Below, piece by piece: positions 14,885 to 24,690 of a stretch of DNA of 64,000 nt. Positions within the stretch are counted from its first letter, which is position 1. Each line of letters begins with the position of its first letter. Made by a program: the position numbers and the translations under genes. The DNA is from a bacterium. GTDB lineage: Bacteria > Zixibacteria > MSB-5A5 > GN15 > FEB-12. The stretch lies in NCBI GenBank assembly GCA_020444475.1, contig JAHLKV010000001.1, forward strand, positions 434,001 to 498,000, in the 5' to 3' direction. The notes below the pieces were generated by a model. That model was given only the letters and a program-made list of their open reading frames with translations. It ran no database searches and was not told the DNA's origin.

Positions 14885-15736
14885 TTAGTTGGCGCTCGGG
14901 GCGCTGCAGAAGTCGACGCTGTAAGTGGCGCTCTTGGTGCCGCTCACGGCAGCGACGGTTGCAGTGCCGTCTTCGATCGTAATGGTGTACTCGTATTCGG
15001 TCACGGTCGGGTTGTCCTGTCCCACCTGGGTGGTCAGGCTGACCGTAGCATCGATAGTACCCTGCCCGGGGCAGCCGTTGGTCCAGGAACCGGTCGTCTT
15101 GTCGACGGTCACACCGGTGAGGTCGATAGTGATTTCCCACGTGTTCCACTCTGTAGTGGTACCGACTTCCTTGGACTCGACTTCGAGAGTCAGGGTGCCG
15201 CTCACGGTGGCGAGGTCACCATCGACGCCTTCGAACTCAAGCGTGCCGGTGGTTTCGTAGTCGGTGTAGCTGGCGGTCGTATCATCGGTGGTCACACGCC
15301 AGAGGTGGCGCAGTTCGAGGTTTTCGGCGCCGACGCTGGTCGTCTGCGGAACGCCGTTCACGGAGAACTGGAGTGAGTCGAGATAGTAAACCGTACCGCT
15401 GGCCGACAGCTGGGCGGCGGTTACCACCAGCCAGGTGTCGTCGTAGGAACCGTCACCGGGAAGACCGGGACCGTAGAAGATTCCGGGCATCTGGGTGGCG
15501 ATGTCATCGTCACCGGCGACACCGGAGAGAACGCTTGCCAGTCCATCGGCGACAACGCTGATGGTAGAGTCCACCAGACCGTTTACCTGGGAAGTAGTCG
15601 CGACGTAGTCTTCGCCGGACAACAGATTCGGGTTGGTCGAAGTCCCTTTGTCATCGTCTCCACACCCCATCAGACCGATCGCGACGAGGCTGAGAACAAA
15701 GAGGCCCGCCACGAAGAGAGACTTACGGGAACTCAT
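14885..15736 (-). CDS. Exported lipoprotein of unknown function
   Basis: The 283-residue protein has a lipoprotein signal peptide: SSRK, a hydrophobic stretch, and lipobox LMGC with Cys25 as the lipidation site, followed by GDDDKG. The mature part is rich in Thr, Val, Ser and Asp with alternating strand patterns (TLEFEGVDGDLATVSGTLTL), suggesting a beta-sandwich or barrel-like fold. It has its own strong terminator. No family is recognised and the neighbours (argF upstream, thioesterase downstream) do not inform its role. Confidence 0.7.
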   Translation of the reverse strand: MSSRKSLFVAGLFVLSLVAIGLMGCGDDDKGTSTNPNLLSGEDYVATTSQVNGLVDSTISVVADGLASVLSGVAGDDDIATQMPGIFYGPGLPGDGSYDDTWLVVTAAQLSASGTVYYLDSLQFSVNGVPQTTSVGAENLELRHLWRVTTDDTTASYTDYETTGTLEFEGVDGDLATVSGTLTLEVESKEVGTTTEWNTWEITIDLTGVTVDKTTGSWTNGCPGQGTIDATVSLTTQVGQDNPTVTEYEYTITIEDGTATVAAVSGTKSATYSVDFCSAPSAN

Positions 15737-15797
15737 GATAACGGCTCCTTTCCGTTAAGACTTTCTCTGTAGCGGGTCCGGTGAAGAGCAGACTTTT

Positions 15798-16700
15798 TTA
15801 CTGCGCCAAAAAGGCCATAATCGCTTTTTGAATGTGCAGTCTGTTTTCCGCCTGATCGAACACCACCGAGTGAGGCCCATCCATGACTTCGTCGGTGATC
15901 TCCCGACCTCGTTCGGCAGGCAAACAGTGCATCACCACCACCCTCTCGCTGGCTCCGGCTAACAGAGAACTATTTACTTGAAACTTGCTTAATTTCCTTT
16001 CTTTCTCTTCCGCCAGATGCTTTTGGCCCATAGAGGCCCACACATCCGTATAGATTACATCGGCACCCGCAACCGCTTCTTTAGGATCGTCGGTTACGAC
16101 TACCTTGCTGTCGGCATTGGCCTTGGCGGCAGCGAGGATGGTCGGATCGGGGTGACAGTCTTCGGCAGTGCCGATGCGAATCTCGAGCGGGATGCGTTGC
16201 GCGAGGTTGAGCCAGGAGTTCGTGATGTTGTTGCCGTCGCCGACGTAGGCGATGATCGGTCGTTTGAGGCCGGGCCGATGTTCGAGGACGGTGAAAAAGT
16301 CGCCCATGATCTGACACGGGTGGACGAGGTCGGTCAGGCCGTTGACGACCGGAACGGAGCCGTACTTAGCCAATTCTTCGACGTCGGACTGCTTGAAGGT
16401 CCGAATCATAATCATGTGGACATAGCGCGAGAGGACACGCGCAGCATCGGCAACCGACTCGCGCTGGCCGAGCTTGATTTCCTTGTCCGTGATGTAGAGT
16501 GCTTGCCCGCCGAGCTGATAAATGCCAACCTCGAACGAGACACGGGTACGCAGGGACTCTTTGGTGAAGATGCAGGCGACCGATTTTCCGGCGAGTGGTT
16601 TGGGAGCTATCTCCCCTTTTTTCATTTTGGCACAGAGATCGAAGATCTGGTTGACTTCTTCGGTAGTGAAGTCTGTGATCTGACAGAGTGAACGGGCCAT
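15798..16700 (-). CDS. argF: Ornithine carbamoyltransferase
   Basis: ArgF joins carbamoyl phosphate to ornithine to give citrulline in arginine synthesis. The 300-residue protein shows the carbamoyl-phosphate loop as SLRTR (residues 49-53), HPCQ at 127-130, the ornithine-binding DVWASMG (219-225) and HCLPA at 258-262, all in normal places. SLRTR instead of STRTR also occurs in acetyl/succinyl-ornithine enzymes, but the SMG loop supports ornithine as substrate. A promoter lies just upstream; no other arginine genes are visible in the window. Confidence 0.92.
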   Translation of the reverse strand: MARSLCQITDFTTEEVNQIFDLCAKMKKGEIAPKPLAGKSVACIFTKESLRTRVSFEVGIYQLGGQALYITDKEIKLGQRESVADAARVLSRYVHMIMIRTFKQSDVEELAKYGSVPVVNGLTDLVHPCQIMGDFFTVLEHRPGLKRPIIAYVGDGNNITNSWLNLAQRIPLEIRIGTAEDCHPDPTILAAAKANADSKVVVTDDPKEAVAGADVIYTDVWASMGQKHLAEEKERKLSKFQVNSSLLAGASERVVVMHCLPAERGREITDEVMDGPHSVVFDQAENRLHIQKAIMAFLAQ

Positions 16701-16741
16701 GACGCCTCCTTCGAGCGGCTGAGGATTACAAAATTTCGCAG

Positions 16742-16770
16742 AATTAACCGATTGGCGGGGGTCTTGTCAA
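16742..16770 (-). promoter_or_regulatory. argF promoter
   Basis: Minus strand: TTGACA (16765-16770), 17-base spacer, TTAATT (16742-16747), about 40 bases before the argF start, which also has a GGAGG-type ribosome-binding site. Confidence 0.6.
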
Positions 16771-16847
16771 GGCTAGTGGTGGGGAGCGCCGGATTCGGGG
16801 GCATCGGAGACGGTTCGGGTGGTCGTATTTTGGTCCGGCTAAAACTC

Positions 16848-16883
16848 TTGCGATACGTAACAAGAGCTAACATATTACGTATC
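16848..16883 (+). promoter_or_regulatory. Promoter with embedded 9-bp inverted repeat (operator-like)
   Basis: Candidate -35 TTGCGA (16848-16853) and -10 CATATT (16871-16876) with 17-base spacing precede the LiaF-like gene. A perfect inverted repeat, GATACGTAA (16852-16860) and TTACGTATC (16875-16883), brackets the spacer, covering both promoter elements; this is the geometry of a repressor or activator site. Confidence 0.5.
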
Positions 16884-16917
16884 TTAGAGTAGGAGAAACA
16901 GGTCGGACGACAACGGT

Positions 16918-17628
16918 ATGAGTAATAAGAAAGTCATATTCGGACTGGCGCTGGTGGCCATCGGCGTGATCCTGCTGGGGAACAGTCTGGATATTTTCTA
17001 TTTTGATTTCTCCGACTTCTTCAGGATGGTTTTCCCGCTGGCGCTCATTCTCCTCGGGGCCTGGCTGATTATCCGTCGGCGTCAGAAAGAGCTCTCAATG
17101 GCTCAGGAGGACTACCAGCAGGCGCAGGCCGGCCCAGGCGCTCAGTCTGCGCGCAGTACGTACTCCTCCCAGAGCCGGCAGGCGTCGCCCGGGGCACCTC
17201 CCCCGCCGCCCGGAGGATCGCAGGAAGGCGCGCAGGCGGGGGAATACAACGGGACGGGGCGGGTCAGATTCAACCGTTCGTTCGGAGACATGTTTATCGA
17301 TCTGAATGGGGTTTCGCTGCAAAGTGTCGAAGTGTCTTCGATGTTTGGCGATGTCGAGATCAAGTTGCACGGCGGTTTGCTTCAGCCGGGACTCAATCGC
17401 ATGGTGGTCTCCGGCTTCATGGGGGACATCAGGATTCTCGCTCCCGCAGATATGCCGATCATGACACACATTTCGAGTTTCGGCGGGGACATTCATGCCA
17501 TGGGGCGGACGGAGTCAGGATTCGGCAACAACATCGAAACTCAGACGCCCGACTACCAGACCGCGGAGAAGCGGCTTTTCATCGCCATCAACACCTTCCT
17601 CGGCGACACCCGGCTGCTGCAGATTTAG
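16918..17628 (+). CDS. LiaF/LiaI-like membrane protein
   Basis: The 236-residue protein has two membrane helices at the N-terminus (about residues 5-20 and 33-55) arranged as in LiaI/DUF5668 regions. A Gln/Ser/Pro/Gly-rich cytoplasmic linker (60-108) follows, then a C-terminal beta-helix-like domain (110-236: GDMFIDLNGVSLQSVEVSSMFGDVEIKLHGG) typical of LiaF-type proteins. Relatives in Firmicutes sense or repress cell-envelope stress responses; in other phyla the role is unknown. It is a lone plus-strand gene with its own promoter containing a strong inverted repeat, so its expression is probably regulated. Confidence 0.8.
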   Translation: MSNKKVIFGLALVAIGVILLGNSLDIFYFDFSDFFRMVFPLALILLGAWLIIRRRQKELSMAQEDYQQAQAGPGAQSARSTYSSQSRQASPGAPPPPPGGSQEGAQAGEYNGTGRVRFNRSFGDMFIDLNGVSLQSVEVSSMFGDVEIKLHGGLLQPGLNRMVVSGFMGDIRILAPADMPIMTHISSFGGDIHAMGRTESGFGNNIETQTPDYQTAEKRLFIAINTFLGDTRLLQI

Positions 17629-17649
17629 CCGGGTATCGTAACCCAATCC

Positions 17650-19017
17650 TTACAGAATATAGCGGCTTAGATCTTCGTCATCGATAATAGCGGAAAGGCG
17701 TTTTTCTACCATGGCGGCGGTGATGGAGACCTTTTTCTTCGTGACCGGCGGCTCGTAGAGGATGTCTTCGAGCAAGGTGGTCAGAATAGTGTGCAGGCGT
17801 CGGGCGCCGATGTTTTCGGAATCGGTGTTCACACGCTCCGCCATCTTGGCGATCTTCTTGATGGCCGCCGGCGGAAAATCGAGAGTGACCGATTCGGTCG
17901 CCAGGAGCGCTTTGTACTGCGTGATGAGGGCGTTTTTGGGTTCGACCAGGATGCGCTCGAAATCTTCGGCCGAAAGTGAGTCGAGTTCCACCCTGATCGG
18001 GAATCTGCCTTGAAGCTCCGGGATCAAATCCGATGGTCGGGCGCCGTGGAAGGCTCCGGCCGCGATGAACAGAACGTGATCGGTGACGATCATGCCGTAC
18101 TTGGTCATCACCGACGCGCCTTCGACGATCGGGAGGATATCACGCTGGACGCCTTCGCGGCTGACATCGGGGCCGTTACGGGAGTCGTCGCCGACGATCT
18201 TGTCGATTTCGTCGATGAATATAATACCTGACTCCTGGACCCGCTCCATTGCCTCGGCAATAACTTCATCCATGTTGACGAGGCGATTGAGTTCTTCGCC
18301 GGTGAGATACTTGCGAGCGTCGGCGACCGTCATCTTGCGGCGGCGGGTCTTCTTCGGCATGAGGCCGGAGAACATTTCCTGAAAGTTGGCGCCGAGCTCT
18401 TCCATCCCCATCGGAGAGAATATTTCGACGACCGGGTAGCTGTTCTGCGGAGTTTCGAGTTCAACTTCGCGTTCATCGAGCTGGCCGGAATCGAGCATCT
18501 TGCGAAACTTGTCGCGGGTCGACTCATGGTCGGGTTTGGGTTGCTCGGCGGGGTGCTGACCGACCTGGATGACACCGGGTGGGTCCTGTTTGGGAGTCGG
18601 ACCGAGGAGCAGATCGAGTAGACGCTCGGTGGTGTTCTGCTCTGCCTTTTCGGTGAGGTCTTTCGATTTCTCGGTCTTGACCATGTTGACGGCGATATCG
18701 ACCAGGTCGCGCACCATCGACTCGACATCGCGGCCGACATAGCCGACCTCGGTGAACTTTGAGGCTTCGACCTTGAGGAACGGTGCACCGGCGAGGTCGG
18801 CGAGGCGGCGGGCGATTTCGGTTTTGCCGACACCGGTGGGGCCGATCATGATGATATTGTTGGGCATAATCTCGCCGCGAATATCTTCGGGGGCGTTGCG
18901 CCGTCGCCAGCGATTGCGCAGGGCGATGGCCACGGCTTTTTTGGCGTTGGCCTGTCCGATGACGTATTTGTCGAGATGCGCAACTATTTCAGGAGGGGTG
19001 AGATACTTTTCGTTCAT
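17650..19017 (-). CDS. hslU: HslU ATPase of the HslVU protease
   Basis: HslU is the AAA+ unfoldase that feeds substrates to the HslV peptidase. The 455-residue protein has the N-terminal [17 protein letters not shown], Walker A GPTGVGKT (59-66), an I-domain insert (about 110-240) with charged helices, Walker [11 protein letters not shown] near 275-283 and the C-terminal SRYIL pore-docking tail that activates HslV. The start overlaps the hslV stop by four bases (ATGA), the usual coupling. Confidence 0.97.
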   Translation of the reverse strand: MNEKYLTPPEIVAHLDKYVIGQANAKKAVAIALRNRWRRRNAPEDIRGEIMPNNIIMIGPTGVGKTEIARRLADLAGAPFLKVEASKFTEVGYVGRDVESMVRDLVDIAVNMVKTEKSKDLTEKAEQNTTERLLDLLLGPTPKQDPPGVIQVGQHPAEQPKPDHESTRDKFRKMLDSGQLDEREVELETPQNSYPVVEIFSPMGMEELGANFQEMFSGLMPKKTRRRKMTVADARKYLTGEELNRLVNMDEVIAEAMERVQESGIIFIDEIDKIVGDDSRNGPDVSREGVQRDILPIVEGASVMTKYGMIVTDHVLFIAAGAFHGARPSDLIPELQGRFPIRVELDSLSAEDFERILVEPKNALITQYKALLATESVTLDFPPAAIKKIAKMAERVNTDSENIGARRLHTILTTLLEDILYEPPVTKKKVSITAAMVEKRLSAIIDDEDLSRYIL

Positions 19018-19547
19018 TTGAGTACATCCACCGTGATGTTCTTATTGGTGAAGACGCAGATATCGGCGGCGATTTCGAGGGCCATGGTAGCGACTTTCTC
19101 GGCGCTCAGTTTCGGGTTGGCGGCGATAATGCCGCGGGCGGCGGCGAGGGCGTAGTTGCCGCCGGAGCCGATGGCAACGATGCTGTCATCGGGCTCGACC
19201 ACATCACCGGTGCCGCTTATCAGGAAGATGTTCTTTTTGTCGGTTACGGCGATGAGGGCTTCGAGTTTCTGCAACATCTTGTCGGTGCGCCATTCCTTGG
19301 CGAGTTCGACGGCCGCTTTGGGGAGATTGCCGTTAAATTCATCGACCCGCTTCTCGAGCAGTTCAAAGAGTGCCAGCGCATCGGCGGCGGTTCCGGCAAA
19401 ACCGGAGAGAATGTTGTCGTTGTACATGCGGCGGATCTTTACCGCGGTCGATTTCAGGACGGTGTCGTCGTAACTAACCTGGCCATCGCCGGCCATAGCC
19501 GCCTGGCCTCTATGGATAAGTCCGATAATCGTGGTTGAACGCCACAT
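19014..19547 (-). CDS. hslV: HslV peptidase subunit
   Basis: HslV is a proteasome-like threonine peptidase that forms a dodecamer capped by HslU. The 177-residue protein has the expected [21 protein letters not shown] start. The nucleophile would be Thr5 after removal of a four-residue leader (MWRS); many bacterial HslV proteins have only Met before it, so a short propeptide is likely here. The [16 protein letters not shown] and [14 protein letters not shown] segments are typical. It lies between xerC and hslU, the order also seen in Bacillus (codV-codW-codX). Confidence 0.96.
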   Translation of the reverse strand: MWRSTTIIGLIHRGQAAMAGDGQVSYDDTVLKSTAVKIRRMYNDNILSGFAGTAADALALFELLEKRVDEFNGNLPKAAVELAKEWRTDKMLQKLEALIAVTDKKNIFLISGTGDVVEPDDSIVAIGSGGNYALAAARGIIAANPKLSAEKVATMALEIAADICVFTNKNITVDVLK

Positions 19548-19564
19548 ATCTGCTGGTTCCTTCG

Positions 19565-20479
19565 TTAAGATTTTCCGCCGGAGCGAGGATGGGAGCGGGC
19601 GTAGACCCGTTTCATAGTCTCGGCGGTTACGTGCGTATATTTCTGTGTGGTCGACAGCGAGGCATGTCCGAGGATTTCCTTGATCAGCATCAGGTCGGCT
19701 CCGTTTTCGAGCAGGTGCGTTGCGAAGGAATGCCGAAGGGTGTGGGGGGTCATGGAGACTCCCTCCCCCGCCCCGAATTTCTTCACGATACGATTGATCG
19801 TTCGGACTGTCAGTCGATCACCACGATTGTTCAACAGGAGAAATGGTGACTGTGATTCCATACGAGAGCAGAAACTCTCGCGGGAGAGCAGGTAATCATC
19901 GAGATCGCTCGCGGTCTGTTCGCCGATCGGCACGACGCGCTGTTTGTTGCCCTTGCCGACAACCGTAATCATGCCTTTCGCCCGGTCGATATCGCTGAGC
20001 TGGATGGAGGCGATTTCTTCACGCCGGAGGCCCGTAACATAAAGCAAGGCAACCGTGATGAAGTCCCGGCGGTAGGCATAGCTCCGTTTGTCTTCGCGGG
20101 CGTTGCCGTGTTCAAACAATCGGGCAGTGTCGGTCTGCGAGAGGAAGTCGGGCAGTGTAGAGCCGAACTTGATCTGCGGGAGAGCGAACAGATACTCCCG
20201 GTAGCGCGCGGAACGGCTCAGGTACTTCTGGAAGCCTGACAGTGCGGAGAGGAGTCTGGCCAGAGAGCGGTTGCTGACTCCATCCTGTTGACGTTTTCGG
20301 AGGAACATGCGCAGGAAGAGCGGGTCGTTTTTTTTCGACGACGGCAGCTCCTGGTGCTGTTTCTCCAGCCAGTCGAGCCAGCGCTCCAAATCGCGCCGGT
20401 AGGCGGCGATGGTATTGCGGGACCGATGCTGCTGGTCGGAGAGCTCCTTGAGCCACGATGCGAGAGCCGGTCGTAACAT
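19565..20479 (-). CDS. xerC: XerC-type tyrosine recombinase
   Basis: A 304-residue site-specific recombinase with the N-terminal SAM-like core-binding domain (about 1-95) and the catalytic domain carrying all residues of the family: R152, K176, H246, R249, H272 and Tyr281. Xer proteins resolve chromosome dimers at dif near the terminus. The topA-xerC-hslV-hslU neighbourhood argues for the housekeeping Xer enzyme, not a mobile-element integrase. XerC versus XerD cannot be told for sure from sequence alone; gene order favours XerC. Confidence 0.9.
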   Translation of the reverse strand: MLRPALASWLKELSDQQHRSRNTIAAYRRDLERWLDWLEKQHQELPSSKKNDPLFLRMFLRKRQQDGVSNRSLARLLSALSGFQKYLSRSARYREYLFALPQIKFGSTLPDFLSQTDTARLFEHGNAREDKRSYAYRRDFITVALLYVTGLRREEIASIQLSDIDRAKGMITVVGKGNKQRVVPIGEQTASDLDDYLLSRESFCSRMESQSPFLLLNNRGDRLTVRTINRIVKKFGAGEGVSMTPHTLRHSFATHLLENGADLMLIKEILGHASLSTTQKYTHVTAETMKRVYARSHPRSGGKS

Positions 20480-20543
20480 GACGCCAATGTATCCCCTCTC
20501 GCCGAGCGGGTCAATTTTTTTCAGGGAGGGAAATGTCGGCCAA

Positions 20544-22838
20544 TCAGGTCGCGTTCGCCGGCGATTCGACCTGGTCTTCTTCCTTCACCCTGTGCTTACA
20601 CTCCGGGCATTGCAGGTAATCACCTTTCGACTTGGTGACTTTCTCCACCATGTACGGGTTTTTGCAGGCGGGGCAGGCTTTATTGACGGGTTTATCCCAG
20701 CTGGCAAAATTGCACTTGGGGTAGTTGGTGCAACCATAGAAGAGGCGTTTGGTCTTGGTCTGGCGCTCGGTGATCTCACCGCCACAACCATCTCGCGGAC
20801 ACTTGATACCGAGTGTCAGCGGCTTGGTGTTGCGGCATTTGGGATAGGCAGAACAGGCCAGGAAGCGACCGAATCGACCGGTCTTGATGACCATATCGGA
20901 GCCGCATTTTTCGCATTTCTGGTCGGTCTTCGACTGCGCTTCCTCCTCCGGAAGCGGCCGGGTAGAACGACATTCGGGGTAGTTTTCGCAGCCGAGGAAA
21001 CGGCCGTTGCGACCCCATTTGATGACCATCCAGCCACCGCACTCTTCGCACTTGATGTCCGTCTTTTCGGTCATCGAGTCCTTGATCGCTTTCTCGCGAC
21101 CTTTCAGTTCTTTGAGTGTCGTGGCGAACGGTCCATAGAAATCACTCAGGACTTTTACCCAGTCGTCGGTGCCTTCCTCGACGAGGTCAAGCTCGCGCTC
21201 CATCTCGGCGGTGAAGGTAACGTTGAAGATGTTCGGGAAGCTCTCAACGAGAATCTTGTTTACGGCCGTACCGAGATCGGTCGGATAGAGTTTCTTTTCC
21301 CGGAGTTCGACATACTTGCGATCTTTTATCGTCGAGATAATGGAGGCATAAGTCGAAGGACGACCGATCCCGTCGGCTTCGAGCCGTTTCACCAGGCTGG
21401 CTTCGGAGTAGCGCGGCGGTGGTTTGGTGAATGACTGGTTCGGTTTGACTTCGATCAGCTTCAGCGCTTCGTTTTCACTGAGATCCGGCAGGGATTCGAC
21501 ACCATTGCCGTTGCCATTACCGTTTTCGTCGGGCTCTCTTTCGTCGTGATAGATCTTTAGAAATCCGTCGAAAATCAGTTTCTGGGCGGAGGCGCGCAGC
21601 AGGAAGCGGCCGGCTGTGATATCGACCGTCTCAACCGCGTACCTGGCCGGATTCATCTGGGAGGCGACAAAGCGGTTCCAGATGAGAGTGTAGAGCTTCA
21701 ACTGCTGCGGCGTCAGGTGCTTTTTGAGTTTGGCCGGCGGCAGATTGGTGTAGGTCGGACGGATAGCCTCGTGTGCATCCTGGGCCGACTTCCTGGCGCT
21801 GTAGTGGACTGCCTTGGGCGGCAGGTAGTCGTCGCCGTATTCTTCCTTAATAAGGGTGCGAACCGACTTGAGGGCTTCGTTGGAGACGCGGGTCGAGTCG
21901 GTACGCATATAGGTGATCAAGCCGGTTTGTCCTTCACGGCCGATCTCCACACCTTCGTACAGCTTCTGGGCGGTCGACATGGTCTGTTTGGGCGAGAAGC
22001 CGTAGACCTTGGCCGCTTCCTGCTGCAGGGTGGAGGTGATAAACGGCGGGGACGGACGGCGGACGCGCTCGGAGCGCGTGATCGAAGCAACGCTGTAGGT
22101 CGCGTTTTGCAGTTCCGAGACAATCTGATCGGCTTCGGTCTGACTGCGGATGACTACCTTCGTCTTCGACTCATCGCCGGCTTTCACAACCGTCTTATCA
22201 TCAATCTTGAATAATGAGGCAGCAAACTGATCGTCATCGTGATTGGACAGGATGGTCTGGATCTGCCAGTATTCCTGTGGGACGAAGCTTTTAATCTCTT
22301 CTTCGCGCTCGCATACCAGACGGAGTGCGACGGACTGGACGCGACCGGCGGAGAGATTGCGGGCGATCGTCTTCCAGAGAAACGGTGAGACGGAGTATCC
22401 GACGAGGCGATCGAGCACGCGCCGGGCCTGCTGGGCATTGACCAGATTGTAGTCGATGTCGCGGGGTTGCTCGAAGGCCAGCTTCACGGCCGAAGCGGTG
22501 ATTTCGTTGAAGGTCACCCGTTTGAAGTCCGACTTGGAATTCTTGAGTGTGTTGGCCACATGCCATGCGATCGCTTCGCCCTCGCGGTCCGGATCGGGAG
22601 CGAGATAGATGGTGTCGGCTTTCTTGGCAGCCTTTTTCAGCTCGGCAATGACTTTCTCTTTGCCTTTGATGACGCTGTATTCGGGCTCGAAGTTGTTGTC
22701 GACATCAACACCGATCTTCGATTTGGGCAGATCGACGATGTGTCCGACAGTGGACATCACATCGAAGTCTTTTCCCAAAAAGCGGACCAGCGTCTTCGAT
22801 TTGGCTGGCGATTCGACTATGACAAGATTCTTGGCCAT
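20544..22838 (-). CDS. topA: DNA topoisomerase I
   Basis: The type IA enzyme relaxes negative supercoils. The 764-residue protein has the Toprim domain at the start (VIVESPAKSKTL, DPDREGEAIAWH near 82-93) and catalytic Tyr310 within GLITYMRTDSTR. Four C-terminal Cys4 zinc fingers (about 610-750) are present, for example CEECGGWMVIKWGRNGRFLGC. Length and domain order are normal. It is followed closely by xerC and preceded by rpoZ with a 36-base gap, consistent with one long housekeeping transcript. Confidence 0.97.
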   Translation of the reverse strand: MAKNLVIVESPAKSKTLVRFLGKDFDVMSTVGHIVDLPKSKIGVDVDNNFEPEYSVIKGKEKVIAELKKAAKKADTIYLAPDPDREGEAIAWHVANTLKNSKSDFKRVTFNEITASAVKLAFEQPRDIDYNLVNAQQARRVLDRLVGYSVSPFLWKTIARNLSAGRVQSVALRLVCEREEEIKSFVPQEYWQIQTILSNHDDDQFAASLFKIDDKTVVKAGDESKTKVVIRSQTEADQIVSELQNATYSVASITRSERVRRPSPPFITSTLQQEAAKVYGFSPKQTMSTAQKLYEGVEIGREGQTGLITYMRTDSTRVSNEALKSVRTLIKEEYGDDYLPPKAVHYSARKSAQDAHEAIRPTYTNLPPAKLKKHLTPQQLKLYTLIWNRFVASQMNPARYAVETVDITAGRFLLRASAQKLIFDGFLKIYHDEREPDENGNGNGNGVESLPDLSENEALKLIEVKPNQSFTKPPPRYSEASLVKRLEADGIGRPSTYASIISTIKDRKYVELREKKLYPTDLGTAVNKILVESFPNIFNVTFTAEMERELDLVEEGTDDWVKVLSDFYGPFATTLKELKGREKAIKDSMTEKTDIKCEECGGWMVIKWGRNGRFLGCENYPECRSTRPLPEEEAQSKTDQKCEKCGSDMVIKTGRFGRFLACSAYPKCRNTKPLTLGIKCPRDGCGGEITERQTKTKRLFYGCTNYPKCNFASWDKPVNKACPACKNPYMVEKVTKSKGDYLQCPECKHRVKEEDQVESPANAT

Positions 22839-22874
22839 GCACTACCCCGGGTGAGTGGTTTGTGAACACCTACA

Positions 22875-23105
22875 TTACTTTGTCGAACCGCCGCGATTAT
22901 ACTTTACCTTTCCATCAACCAAATCTTGCAGTGCGATGCCGGTAATCTTGCGGCCGTCGATTTCGAGGCCGGCGTTTTCTTCGAGCAATGCCACCTGTTC
23001 GAGGCGCCTGGTATTGAGGTGCCGTGCGTGCTGGGCGGCGATAATGACTGCCTCGTAACGATTTCGGGTAATCTTATCAACCAGTTCGGTAGGGATAATC
23101 GCCAT
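22875..23105 (-). CDS. rpoZ: RNA polymerase omega subunit
   Basis: The 76-residue protein has the omega pattern: VDKITRNRYEAVIIAAQHARHLN, then KITGIALQDLVDGKVKY. Omega supports assembly of the beta' subunit and can bind ppGpp with it. The gene lies between gmk and topA, and gmk-rpoZ adjacency is widespread in bacteria. Confidence 0.92.
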   Translation of the reverse strand: MAIIPTELVDKITRNRYEAVIIAAQHARHLNTRRLEQVALLEENAGLEIDGRKITGIALQDLVDGKVKYNRGGSTK

Positions 23106-23133
23106 CTGTCACACTCCTTATTGTTCGGCTTGC

Positions 23134-23772
23134 TTAACTAAGAATCTCTTTTAATTGTTCCGGCGGAAAGTGCTCAATGCGACAATGGTGTGCGATGATC
23201 ACACTCTCCACTTCTTCGACTGCGATGCTAAGGTCTCGATTGACAACGACATAGTCGAATCCGAAGTCGCGAAAGGAGTTCATTTCCCGAATCGCGTTGT
23301 CAAATCGAACGGCGAGTTGCTCGGACGTTTCGGTACCTCGGGAGTTTAGCCGTTCCCGGAGCGCTTCGATCGACGGCGGCAGGATAAAGATGGTGATGGC
23401 ATCGGGAAACTCCTGCTTAAGCGCTTTGGCCCCATTGACATCAACGTCGAGCACCATCACGCCGCCATCCTGCCGGATTTCGTCGAGCGGCCCTCTCGGC
23501 GTACCATACTTAAACTTGTGGACCTGAAAATGTTCCGCGAAAAAACCACGGGCGGTCAGGGCATCAAACTCCCGGTCCGTAACGAAGTAATATTCCCGGC
23601 CGTTCAGTTCGCCGGTTCTGGGTGGCCGGGTAGTGTAGGAAACGGAGAATCGCCATCCGGATTCCAGCCGTTCGGGACGAAGGAGAGCGCGGCAAATGGT
23701 CGTTTTGCCACCGCCTGACGGCGAGGATATGATGACGATTTTGCCGGGACCCTGTTGAATCGCGTGTTCCAT
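23134..23772 (-). CDS. gmk: Guanylate kinase
   Basis: Gmk phosphorylates GMP to GDP. The 212-residue protein starts MEHAIQQGPGKIVIISSPSG, with the P-loop SPSGGGKTT at residues 17-25 and GMP-binding SVSYTTRPPRTGELNGREYYF. The DVDVNGAKALKQEFPDAITIF region is typical. The ATG at 23770-23772, 11 bases after the yicC stop, gives the usual length; the frame is open further upstream but overlaps yicC. It is part of the yicC-gmk-rpoZ-topA run. Confidence 0.95.
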   Translation of the reverse strand: MEHAIQQGPGKIVIISSPSGGGKTTICRALLRPERLESGWRFSVSYTTRPPRTGELNGREYYFVTDREFDALTARGFFAEHFQVHKFKYGTPRGPLDEIRQDGGVMVLDVDVNGAKALKQEFPDAITIFILPPSIEALRERLNSRGTETSEQLAVRFDNAIREMNSFRDFGFDYVVVNRDLSIAVEEVESVIIAHHCRIEHFPPEQLKEILS

Positions 23773-23783
23773 GGGAACGCCGT

Positions 23784-24659
23784 CTACTCCACATTCTGCG
23801 CCTGTTCGCGCAGTTTTTCGATGATTTCTTTGAGGGCGATCACAGTTGAGGAGACGGAGACATCGGCGCATTTCGAGCCGATGGTGTTGACTTCGCGGTT
23901 CATTTCCTGGAGCAGGAAATTGAGTCGTTTGCCGGCCGGTTCTTTCTGCGAGAGGGCCTGGCGGAACTGATCGACATGGGAGCGGAAGCGGATACACTCT
24001 TCGGTAACATCGGTCCGCTCGGCCACGTAGGCGACCTCTTCTTCGAGTCTAAGTCCTTCTCGAACAGGCGATTCGAGTAGTTCGTGAATGCGCGCCATGA
24101 GCTTCTCACGGTACGCCTGAACGACTTTGGGGGTCAGTTTCTCGACGATCCCGACCAGTTTTTCGGATTCCGCGAGGCGGGCGCGCATGTCTTTCGCCAT
24201 GGCCTCTCCCTCGCGCTTTCTCATGGCGGCCATGTCCTTGATGGCGGCCGCGATAATCGGCTTCACAGCTTTCCAGACAGTCTCCATATCGGCTTCCTGG
24301 CGGTCTGGCGAAGCGATATCGGGCAGTTGGAGCAGATCTGAGATGGTGATCGGCTGCTGAATTTTCAGGTCGCCGCGCAGTTTCTCGAGTTGCGCGAAGT
24401 AGGCCTTGACGGCCCTCCTATTAATAGGATAGCCATCGGAGGCATCATCGGAGCCGTCGACATTGAGCAGGATGGTGACTTTTCCGCGGCTGAATTGTTC
24501 GGCCACGAGTTCACGCATCGAGGTCTCAAGCGCGTTCAGGTGCCGCGGAGTCCGGACCGTATACTCCAGGAAGCGATTGTTAACCGATGAAAGCTCGACG
24601 GAGACAAGTCCGAATCGGGTTTTCTTTTCAGCCCGGCCAAACCCGGTCATGGAATTCAT
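23784..24659 (-). CDS. yicC: YicC-family endoribonuclease
   Basis: The 291-residue protein begins MNSMTGFGRAE, the hallmark of YicC, followed by VELSSVNNRFLEYTVRTP, and ends in the conserved DUF1732 region with RLNFLLQEMNREVNTIGSK and the IVxIKEIIEKLREQxQNVE-like tail. YicC proteins are endoribonucleases involved in small-RNA turnover in E. coli. The gene is commonly joined to gmk, as here. A promoter sits 32 bases upstream and an AAGGGG ribosome-binding site precedes the ATG. Confidence 0.93.
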   Translation of the reverse strand: MNSMTGFGRAEKKTRFGLVSVELSSVNNRFLEYTVRTPRHLNALETSMRELVAEQFSRGKVTILLNVDGSDDASDGYPINRRAVKAYFAQLEKLRGDLKIQQPITISDLLQLPDIASPDRQEADMETVWKAVKPIIAAAIKDMAAMRKREGEAMAKDMRARLAESEKLVGIVEKLTPKVVQAYREKLMARIHELLESPVREGLRLEEEVAYVAERTDVTEECIRFRSHVDQFRQALSQKEPAGKRLNFLLQEMNREVNTIGSKCADVSVSSTVIALKEIIEKLREQAQNVE

Positions 24660-24690
24660 GCACTGACCCCTTGTGGTAAAGTAAGGGTCA

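Noticed and set aside
19565..20479. Integrase of a mobile element
   Set aside because: The tyrosine recombinase sits in the conserved topA-xerC-hslVU order with no att-like repeats, tRNA or phage genes nearby.
20409..21434. 341-codon open frame on the plus strand
   Set aside because: Antisense to topA and xerC, no ribosome-binding site and no protein motif.
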